From Phenylobacterium sp. (GTDB taxonomy: Bacteria; Pseudomonadota; Alphaproteobacteria; Caulobacterales; Caulobacteraceae), in the NCBI GenBank assembly GCA_028698405.1, contig JAQVDF010000012.1, forward strand, positions 1-12,592: a DNA stretch of 12,592 bases, given 5' to 3'. Every line of letters begins with the position of its first letter. Position 1 is the first letter of the stretch. The notes below the pieces were generated by a model that was given only the letters and a program-made list of their open reading frames with translations, was not told where the DNA came from and made no database searches. Position numbers and translations under genes: made by a program. Below are positions 7,512-12,592 of the stretch, piece by piece.

Positions 7512-8651
7512 ATGGACTTCGAGCTGTCGGAGGAGCAGAGGGCCATTCAGGAGGCCGCCAGCGCTTTCGCCGCCGCCGAGCTCGCGCCCCATTCCGCCCG
7601 CTGGGACGAGGACAGGCTCTTCCCCGTCGACGTCCTGCGCAAGGCTGCGGGGCTCGGCTTTGCGGGTATCTACACCTCCGAGGAAATGGGCGGCGCAGGG
7701 CTCTCGCGGCTGGATGCGGCCATCATCTTCGAGGCGCTCGCCTACGGCGACGTGCCGGTCACCGCCTACCTGACCATCCACAACATGGCGACCTGGATGG
7801 TCGACCGGTTCGGCTCGGACGAGCTTCGCCGCCGCTACGTGCCGCGGCTGACCTCCATGGAGCTGATCGCCTCCTATTGCCTGACCGAGCCGGGCGCAGG
7901 GTCGGACGCGGCCTCGCTGCGCACCACGGCCCGGCGCGACGGCGACGCCTACGTGCTGGACGGCTCCAAGGCCTTCATCTCCGGCGGTGGGGTCTCGGAC
8001 GTCTATGTGGTCATGGCCAGGACGGGCGAGGCGGGCGCCAAGGGCGTCTCCTGCTTCGTGGTCGAGAAGGGGACGCCGGGCCTGTCGTTCGGCAGCCAGG
8101 AACGGAAGATGGGCTGGAACGCCCAGCCGACCGCCCAGGTCAACTTCGACGGCGTGCGGGTGCCGGGAGAACACCGCGTCGGCGCCGAGGGCGAGGGCTT
8201 CCGCTTCGCGATGATGGGACTGGACGGCGGGCGGCTGAACATCGCCGCCTGCTCGCTCGGCGGGGCCGGCTTCGCGCTCGACACCGCCAAGGCCTACATG
8301 GAGCAGCGCCAGCAGTTCGGCCGCCCGCTGAAGGACTTCCAGGCGCTGCAGTTCAAGCTGGCCGACATGGCCACCGAGCTGGAGGCGGCGAGGCTGATGG
8401 TCCGCCGGGCCGCCGCGGCGCTCGACGCGCGCGATCCCCAGGCGACCAAGCTTTGCGCCATGGCCAAGCGCTTCGCCACCGACGCCGGCTTTTCGGTGGC
8501 CAACGAGGCCCTGCAGCTGCACGGCGGCTACGGCTATCTGCGCGATTATCCCTTGGAGCGGATCGTCCGAGACCTGCGGGTGCACCAGATCCTGGAAGGG
8601 ACCAACGAGATCATGCGGGTAATCATCGCCCGCGAGATGTTCCGCCAGTAG
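7512..8651 (+). CDS. Isobutyryl-CoA dehydrogenase (ACAD8-like acyl-CoA dehydrogenase)
   Basis: This FAD enzyme oxidises isobutyryl-CoA from valine to methacrylyl-CoA and passes electrons to ETF. The 379-residue product has the whole acyl-CoA dehydrogenase fold: a helical N domain from MDFELSEEQR, SYCLTEPGAGSDAASLRTTA (121-140, FAD and substrate site), GSKAFISGGGVSDVYVVMAR (151-170), the RQQFGRPL loop, LQLHGGYGYLRDYPLER (334-350) and HQILEGTNEIMR (358-369), with catalytic Glu362. The wording YLTIHNMATWMVDRFG, GLSFGSQERKMGWNAQPT and RLNIAACSLG closely follows human ACAD8, which makes isobutyryl-CoA the most likely substrate rather than 2-methylbutyryl-CoA. The start is set by GAGGGGAGG (7496-7504), 7 bases before the ATG. 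Genes for later valine steps follow. Confidence 0.93.
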   Translation: MDFELSEEQRAIQEAASAFAAAELAPHSARWDEDRLFPVDVLRKAAGLGFAGIYTSEEMGGAGLSRLDAAIIFEALAYGDVPVTAYLTIHNMATWMVDRFGSDELRRRYVPRLTSMELIASYCLTEPGAGSDAASLRTTARRDGDAYVLDGSKAFISGGGVSDVYVVMARTGEAGAKGVSCFVVEKGTPGLSFGSQERKMGWNAQPTAQVNFDGVRVPGEHRVGAEGEGFRFAMMGLDGGRLNIAACSLGGAGFALDTAKAYMEQRQQFGRPLKDFQALQFKLADMATELEAARLMVRRAAAALDARDPQATKLCAMAKRFATDAGFSVANEALQLHGGYGYLRDYPLERIVRDLRVHQILEGTNEIMRVIIAREMFRQ

Positions 8652-8656
8652 CGCCC

Positions 8657-8752
8657 CTAGCCCAGAAGCCGGCGCATGGCCTCGGCGGTCGCGGCGTCCG
8701 CCGGCAGGAAGGTCTCCAGCGTGAGTTCGGCGACGGTGACGGGATCGGTCAT
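8657..8752 (-). CDS. Small protein of 31 residues, unknown, opposite to the valine cluster
   Basis: On the minus strand, ATG (8752-8750) opens a frame of 31 codons ending in TAG at 8659-8657. The product begins MTDPVTVAELTLETFLP and ends AEAMRRLLG; it is acidic and probably largely helical. Three things suggest translation. A full AAGGAG lies 6 bases upstream. G or C stands at the third position in 28 of 31 codons, like the neighbours. The frame fits neatly into the 190-base gap between two genes, its stop 5 bases from the end of the dehydrogenase gene. No membrane segment or known motif is visible. It could be a real small protein, a leader peptide, or the surviving N terminus of a lost gene. 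Confidence 0.6.
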   Translation of the reverse strand: MTDPVTVAELTLETFLPADAATAEAMRRLLG

Positions 8753-8758
8753 CGCAGT

Positions 8759-8764
8759 CTCCTT
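8759..8764 (-). promoter_or_regulatory. Strong ribosome binding site of the 31-codon gene
   Basis: Read on the minus strand this is AAGGAG, a near-complete Shine-Dalgarno complement, 6 bases before the ATG at 8752. It is as good as or better than the sites of the large genes here and is the main reason to believe the small gene. Confidence 0.6.
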
Positions 8765-8841
8765 GCTTGCCCGAGGGTGATGCTGTCCCGGCGGCGCGTT
8801 CGATGCGATTACGTCTCGGGTAATGGAAGGGAGGAGGGCCG

Positions 8842-9888
8842 ATGACCTCGGAAGTCCTGATCCGAACGGAAGGGCAGGTGGGGCGGATCACCCTGAACCG
8901 GCCGCAGGCGCTTCACGCCCTGACGACCGCCATGTGCCGGGAGATGATCGCGGTGCTGCAGGCCTGGCGCGAAGACGCCGCCGTCGCCCTGGTGATGATC
9001 GACCATGCCGGCGAGCGTGGCTTCTGCGCCGGCGGCGACATTCGGGCGCTGGTCGACAGCGTGGCCCAGGGTGGCGAGGCGGCGGACGAGTTCTTCTTCA
9101 CCGAATACCAGCTCGATCACCTGATCTTCGGCTACCCCAAGCCGATCCTGGCGCTGATGGACGGGGTGGTGATGGGCGGCGGGGCGGGCATCTCCCTGCC
9201 GGCCAGGTTCCGCGTCGCGACCGAACGCACCCGCTTCGCCATGCCCGAGACGGGCATCGGCCTGTTTCCGGACGTCGGGGCCTGCTGGCTGCTGGCGCGG
9301 ATGCCCGACCACGCGGGCGCCTGGCTGGCGCTGACCGGCGCGCGGATCGACCCCGCCGACTGCGAGCTGCTGGGCATCGTCACCGATTTCGTGGAGTCCG
9401 GCCGGCTGGAAGCCTTCAAGGCCGCGGTGATCGCCGAGCCGGCCAGGGTCGAGGCGCTGCTGGCCGAATACGAAGGCGACGCCGGCCGGCCCGAGTTCGC
9501 CGCCCGCCAGGACCAGATCGGACGGCTGTTCGGAGCGCCGTCGCTGGAGGCGCTCCTGGCGGGGCTGGAGTCCGACGGCTCGGAATGGGCGCTGGAGCAG
9601 CGCCGGATCATCCTTTCCAAGTCGCCGCTCTGTTCGGCTGTCGCCTTCCGCCACCTGGCCGAAGCGGGCCGCACCGAGAACTTCGCCCAGGTGATGGAGC
9701 GCGAATACCGGATCGCCGTGCGGCTGATCCGGCGGCCCGACTTCGCCGAAGGCGTGCGCGCCACCATCATCGACAAGGACCAGAAACCCCGCTGGACGCC
9801 GGCCGCGCTGGCCGAGGTCACCGAGGCGATGGTCGACGAGATCTTCGCGCCGCTGCCGCCAGAGAGGTCCTGGGCGCCTCTGCCTTGA
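8842..9888 (+). CDS. 3-hydroxyisobutyryl-CoA hydrolase (HIBCH-like, enoyl-CoA hydratase superfamily)
   Basis: The enzyme releases 3-hydroxyisobutyrate from its CoA ester in valine breakdown. The 348-residue product is the length of HIBCH proteins, longer than the roughly 260 of simple enoyl-CoA hydratases. The crotonase fold shows in GRITLNRPQALHAL (14-27), RGFCAGGDIRALVDS (59-73, oxyanion loop) and DGVVMGGGAGISL (107-119). The hydrolase signature FAMPETGIGLFPDVG (132-146) carries Glu136 and Asp144, which match the catalytic pair of human HIBCH. The C-terminal extension has the typical DFAEGVRATIIDKDQKPRW (300-318). The ribosome binding site GGGAGGAGG lies 4 to 6 bases before the ATG. The gene follows the dehydrogenase after a 190-base gap that holds an opposing small gene, so it may have its own promoter; I could not identify one. 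Confidence 0.93.
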   Translation: MTSEVLIRTEGQVGRITLNRPQALHALTTAMCREMIAVLQAWREDAAVALVMIDHAGERGFCAGGDIRALVDSVAQGGEAADEFFFTEYQLDHLIFGYPKPILALMDGVVMGGGAGISLPARFRVATERTRFAMPETGIGLFPDVGACWLLARMPDHAGAWLALTGARIDPADCELLGIVTDFVESGRLEAFKAAVIAEPARVEALLAEYEGDAGRPEFAARQDQIGRLFGAPSLEALLAGLESDGSEWALEQRRIILSKSPLCSAVAFRHLAEAGRTENFAQVMEREYRIAVRLIRRPDFAEGVRATIIDKDQKPRWTPAALAEVTEAMVDEIFAPLPPERSWAPLP

Positions 9889-9928
9889 CGGAGTTCACGC
9901 CGAGGCGCGCAATGCCGGCCAGGAAAAT

Positions 9929-9936
9929 GGGAGGAG
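9929..9936 (+). promoter_or_regulatory. Ribosome binding site that fixes the methyltransferase start
   Basis: GGGAGGAG lies 8 bases before the ATG at 9945. In-frame ATGs at 9912 and 9927 lie upstream of or overlap this site, and using them would place residues before the signal peptide. The 9945 start is therefore preferred. Confidence 0.75.
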
Positions 9937-9944
9937 ACGAGGCA

Positions 9945-10682
9945 ATGTCTCGCAAACTGTTGCTGGCCGCAGCGGCCGCGGCCCTGCTCGCTGCGGCCCC
10001 GCTGTCCGGCCTTGCCCAGAGCGCGCCGGCGCACATCGCAGCGGCCATCGACGACGCCGCCCGCCCGGCTGCCGAGAAGGCGCGCGACGCCGCCCGCAAG
10101 CCGGCCGAGATGCTGGCCTTCGCCGAGGTCCAGCCCGGCCAGAAGGTGATGGATCTGATCCCGGGCGGCGGCTACTTCACCCGCATCCTCTCCAAGGCCG
10201 TGGGGCCGTCCGGCAAGGTCTACGCCGCCACCTCCGGCCAGTACGCCAAGCAGATCGAGCCGGTCGCGACCGATCCGGCCTACGCCAACGTCCAGGTCGT
10301 CGAGCCGCCCATCGTGGCCAAGCCGGCCGAGCCGCTGGACCTGATCTTCACCGCCCAGAACTACCACGACCTTCACCTGAAACAGCTCGGCCTGGACGTG
10401 CCTGCCTTCAACAAGGGGCTGCTCGACGCGCTGAAGCCCGGCGGCCTGCTGGTGGTGGTCGACCACGCCGCCGTCGCCGGCGCGCCGATCGAGGTCGCCG
10501 ACAGCCTGCACCGGATCGACCCGGCGGTCGTCCGCAAGGAGCTCGAGGCGGCCGGCTTCCAGTTCGTCGCGGAGAACGACGCCATCCGCAATCCGGACGA
10601 CCCGAAGACGGCCAACGTCTTCGACCCTTCGATCCGCGCCAAGACCGACCAGTTCGTGTTCAAGTTCCGCAAGCCGGACTGA
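9945..10682 (+). CDS. Exported class I SAM-methyltransferase-like protein (COG4798 type)
   Basis: This is a predicted methyltransferase of unknown substrate. The 245-residue product starts with a clear Sec signal peptide: MSRK, a run of Ala/Leu (5-20), then PLSGLA-QSAPA with likely cleavage after Ala24. The mature part has RDAARKPAEMLAFAEVQPGQ (47-66), a glycine-rich motif I VMDLIPGGGYFT (68-79), GPSGKVYAATS, a short DLIFTAQNYHDLH (132-144) where related proteins have the family-specific Tyr-His-Asp segment, LKPGGLLVVVDH (163-174) and ADSLHRIDPAVVRKELEAAGF (185-205). This matches the COG4798 family, whose members often carry signal peptides. SAM is not normally available in the periplasm, so activity there is doubtful. 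It lies 56 bases after the hydrolase and 3 bases before mmsB, so it is clearly part of the same transcript. Confidence 0.85.
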   Translation: MSRKLLLAAAAAALLAAAPLSGLAQSAPAHIAAAIDDAARPAAEKARDAARKPAEMLAFAEVQPGQKVMDLIPGGGYFTRILSKAVGPSGKVYAATSGQYAKQIEPVATDPAYANVQVVEPPIVAKPAEPLDLIFTAQNYHDLHLKQLGLDVPAFNKGLLDALKPGGLLVVVDHAAVAGAPIEVADSLHRIDPAVVRKELEAAGFQFVAENDAIRNPDDPKTANVFDPSIRAKTDQFVFKFRKPD

Positions 10683-10685
10683 CGG

Positions 10686-11579
10686 ATGCAGGTCGCCTTC
10701 ATCGGCCTCGGCAACATGGGCGGCGGCATGGCCGCCAACCAGGCGAAGGCCGGCCGCCGCGTGGCCGCCTTCGACCTTTCGGAGGCGGCCCTCGCCAAGG
10801 CTGCCGAGGCGGGCTGCACGCCCTCGGCCTCGGCGGCCGAGGCGGTGAGCGGCGCCGACGCCGTAATCACCATGCTGCCTGCGGGACCGCATGTCCGACA
10901 GGTCTACGCCGAGTGGGTGCTGCCCAACGCCAAAGACGGCGCGCTGTTGATCGACTGCTCGACCATCGATGTCGAAAGCGCCCGGGCGGTCGCGTCCGAG
11001 GCGAAGGCGAAGGGCTTCGCCTTCGCCGACGCCCCGGTCTCCGGCGGCGTCGCGGCGGCGGCGGCAGGCACGCTCGCCTTCATGGTGGGCTGTGACGAGA
11101 TCGACTTCGCCGGCGTCGAAGAGGTGCTGCAGCCGATGGCCCGGGCGGTGATCCGCGCCGGCGACCACGGGGCGGGACAGGCGGCCAAGATCTGCAACAA
11201 CATGGTGCTGGGCGCCTCGATGATCGCGGTCTGTGAGGCCTTCGCCCTGGCCGAGCGGCTAGGCCTGGCGCCCGAGCGGTTCTTCGAAATCGCCTCTCAG
11301 TCGTCCGGCCAGTGCTGGAGCCTGACTAGCTACTGCCCCTGGCCGGGACCGGTGGAGGCCGCGCCCTCCAACCGCGGCTACGAGGGCGGCTTCGCGGTCG
11401 CCATGATGCTGAAGGACCTCAAGCTCGCTCAGGAAGCCGCCGCCAGGTCCGGCGCAGCCGCGCCGCTCGGGGCGCAGGCGGAGGCGCTCTATGCCCTGTT
11501 CGACAAGCTGGGCTACGGCGGCAAGGACTTCTCGGCCATCCTGCAGCTGATCCGCGGGAAACTCGGCGAACTGGGCTGA
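10686..11579 (+). CDS. mmsB: 3-hydroxyisobutyrate dehydrogenase
   Basis: MmsB oxidises 3-hydroxyisobutyrate to methylmalonate semialdehyde with NAD, the step after the hydrolase encoded two genes upstream. The 297-residue product is a normal length. The Rossmann motif is GLGNMG (7-12), and Asp30 at the end of the second strand (AAFDLSE) favours NAD. DAPVSGG is at 115-121 and the catalytic lysine K168 in [11 protein letters not shown]. The stretch [18 protein letters not shown], with [14 protein letters not shown] after it, is characteristic of true 3-hydroxyisobutyrate dehydrogenases. The start lies 3 bases past the stop of the methyltransferase-like gene and has only a weak ribosome binding site, so translation is probably coupled. 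A hairpin terminator follows. Confidence 0.95.
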   Translation: MQVAFIGLGNMGGGMAANQAKAGRRVAAFDLSEAALAKAAEAGCTPSASAAEAVSGADAVITMLPAGPHVRQVYAEWVLPNAKDGALLIDCSTIDVESARAVASEAKAKGFAFADAPVSGGVAAAAAGTLAFMVGCDEIDFAGVEEVLQPMARAVIRAGDHGAGQAAKICNNMVLGASMIAVCEAFALAERLGLAPERFFEIASQSSGQCWSLTSYCPWPGPVEAAPSNRGYEGGFAVAMMLKDLKLAQEAAARSGAAAPLGAQAEALYALFDKLGYGGKDFSAILQLIRGKLGELG

Positions 11580-11613
11580 GTGCGGCGAAGAAGCCGGGGC
11601 GCCCAGGGCCCGT

Positions 11614-11642
11614 TCCACCGGCTGTTCGGTGGACATTCTTTG
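11614..11642 (+). terminator. Probable intrinsic terminator after mmsB
   Basis: A perfect 7-base-pair stem, TCCACCG (11614-11620) and CGGTGGA (11627-11633), encloses a 6-base loop and is followed by CATTCTTTG. The T tract is short and broken, so termination may be partial. It lies 35 bases after the mmsB stop and before hemA, which fits the end of the valine transcript. Confidence 0.5.
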
Positions 11643-11721
11643 TGCAGGGCGCCAAATAGCCGGGAGTCAGGGGAACCGTCGCAGCCCCGACAGTTGGCCG
11701 CGACGCCGGGAGTTCGAGCTA
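11643..11721 (+). promoter_or_regulatory. hemA upstream region, promoter expected but not resolved
   Basis: This gap between the terminator and hemA must hold the hemA promoter if the hairpin works. It contains a GANTC methylation site (GAGTC, 11664-11668) and a weak GGGAG (11708-11712) 9 bases before the ATG. I found no FNR/FixK-type palindrome and no good -35/-10 pair. Confidence 0.3.
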
Positions 11722-12592
11722 ATGGACTATAAGGCCGCCTTCCACAACGCGCTCGACCGCGTCAGAGCGGAAGGCCGCTACCGGGTCTTCATCGACCTGA
11801 AGCGTCATCGCGGCGAGTTCCCGGTGGCGACCTGGACGCGTGAGGACGGCTCGACCGGCGAGGTCGTGGTCTGGTGCTCCAACGACTATCTGGGCCAGGG
11901 CCAGAACCCGGTGGTGCTGGACGCCATACACCAGGCGATCGACGAGGCCGGGGCCGGCTCGGGCGGCACCCGCAACATCTCCGGCACCACCCGCTATCAT
12001 GTCGAGCTGGAGGCCGAGCTGGCCGACTGGCACGGCAAGGAGGCGGCGCTGCTGTTCACCTCCGGCTACGTCTCCAACGAGGCGACGCTGTCGACCCTCT
12101 ACAAGATCCTGCCCGGGCTGATCGTCTTCTCCGACGAGCTGAACCACAACTCGATGATCTCCGGCATCCGCGCCGGGGCCCGCGAGCAGCGCAGGATCTG
12201 GCGCCACAACGACCTGGCCCACCTCGAAGAGCTGCTGGCCGCCGCCCCGGCGGATGCGCCCAAGCTGATCGCCTTCGAGAGCGTCTATTCGATGGACGGC
12301 GACATCGCCGACATCCCGGCCATCGTGAAGCTGGCCAAGACGTACAATGCCCTGACCTACATCGACGAGGTGCACGCGGTCGGCATGTACGGCCCCCGGG
12401 GCGCGGGCGTGGCCGAGCGCGACGGGGCGATGGCCGACATCGACATCATCGAGGCCACCCTGGCCAAGGCGGTGGGCGTGATGGGCGGCTACATCGCGGC
12501 CGACGCGGTGATCGTCGATGCGATCCGCTCCTACGCCGACGGCTTCATCTTCACCACCTCGCTGCCGCCGGCCCTGGCGGCCGGGGCGCTGG
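11722..12592 (+). CDS. hemA: 5-aminolevulinate synthase, N-terminal 290 residues, cut by the right edge
   Basis: HemA is the PLP enzyme that condenses glycine and succinyl-CoA into 5-aminolevulinate, the first step of the C4 heme pathway used by alphaproteobacteria. About 290 of the usual 400 or so residues are present. It opens [20 protein letters not shown], a typical ALAS N terminus. Residues matching the Rhodobacter enzyme are Arg21, Thr83 and Asn85 in GGTRNISGT, His142 in DELNHNSM, Asp215 in [15 protein letters not shown], and the PLP lysine K249. The lysine loop reads [19 protein letters not shown], where most relatives have Gly-Thr-Leu and Lys-Ala-Phe. This is related to 2-amino-3-ketobutyrate CoA ligase, but [11 protein letters not shown] and the start favour ALAS. 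The start codon overlaps a TAA (TAATG) that ends no visible gene. Confidence 0.95.
   Translation, partial: MDYKAAFHNALDRVRAEGRYRVFIDLKRHRGEFPVATWTREDGSTGEVVVWCSNDYLGQGQNPVVLDAIHQAIDEAGAGSGGTRNISGTTRYHVELEAELADWHGKEAALLFTSGYVSNEATLSTLYKILPGLIVFSDELNHNSMISGIRAGAREQRRIWRHNDLAHLEELLAAAPADAPKLIAFESVYSMDGDIADIPAIVKLAKTYNALTYIDEVHAVGMYGPRGAGVAERDGAMADIDIIEATLAKAVGVMGGYIAADAVIVDAIRSYADGFIFTTSLPPALAAGAL

Noticed and set aside
8770..8820. Inverted repeat CCCGAG / CTCGGG in front of the hydrolase gene
   Set aside because: Six bases separated by 39 is expected by chance at this GC content.
9885..9891. TTGACGG, a perfect -35 match for the Caulobacter housekeeping sigma factor, at the end of the hydrolase gene
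   Set aside because: No GCTANAWC-like -10 follows at 10-14 bases, and the first bases are coding or stop codon. It is probably coincidental.
8823..10682. A single long plus-strand frame that might suggest a hydrolase-methyltransferase fusion
   Set aside because: The hydrolase is encoded in a different frame (8842-9888). The upstream part of the long frame is its shadow, and only the portion from 9945 is real.
9132..11168. 678-codon minus-strand open frame opposite the hydrolase, methyltransferase and mmsB genes
   Set aside because: The three plus-strand genes have clear motifs and ribosome binding sites. The opposing frame has no recognisable domain and is expected from the third-position GC bias.
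1..12592. Mobile elements, CRISPR arrays, defence genes, tRNA or other RNA genes
   Set aside because: I looked for terminal repeats, repeat-spacer periodicity, transposase or nuclease motifs and tRNA-like folds and saw none. All genes have homogeneous base composition.

Overview
The window is a dense, GC-rich stretch of chromosome with strong GC bias at third codon positions. Gene content and order point to an alphaproteobacterium of the Caulobacterales, Phenylobacterium- or Caulobacter-like: HdaA next to ppk1/ppx, a bacterial Bpt leucyltransferase, a stand-alone motB, a magnesium-type HemB and a C4-pathway HemA. I see no mobile element, phage gene, CRISPR array, tRNA or rRNA. No gene-free stretch exceeds about 190 bases. 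This is mostly ordinary core chromosome, and I found no convincing new multi-gene system.

Left arm (1-5116), all on the minus strand. In order of transcription: motB (flagellar stator), bpt (N-degron leucyltransferase), hdaA (inactivator of the replication initiator DnaA), ppk1 (polyphosphate kinase) and the N-terminal part of ppx (exopolyphosphatase), which runs off the left edge. hdaA, ppk1 and ppx are tightly packed and probably co-transcribed. The ppx start is abnormal: no usual start codon lies between an in-frame TAG and the conserved first strand.

Middle (5117-7146). A beta-hydroxyacid dehydrogenase gene diverges from motB and converges on hemB. The last two genes share a CTAG in which both stop codons are read from opposite strands.

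Right arm (7147-11579), plus strand. This is a valine (isobutyryl-CoA) degradation cluster: a DUF805 membrane protein, isobutyryl-CoA dehydrogenase, 3-hydroxyisobutyryl-CoA hydrolase, an exported methyltransferase-like protein (COG4798 type) and 3-hydroxyisobutyrate dehydrogenase (mmsB). The methacrylyl-CoA hydratase and mmsA needed to complete the route are not here. Between the dehydrogenase and hydrolase genes lies an opposing 31-codon reading frame with a strong ribosome binding site, apparently an unannotated small protein gene.

Right edge (11580-12592). After a hairpin terminator comes hemA (5-aminolevulinate synthase), cut by the window end. HemA makes 5-aminolevulinate and HemB condenses two molecules of it, so the first two heme-pathway enzymes flank the valine cluster.
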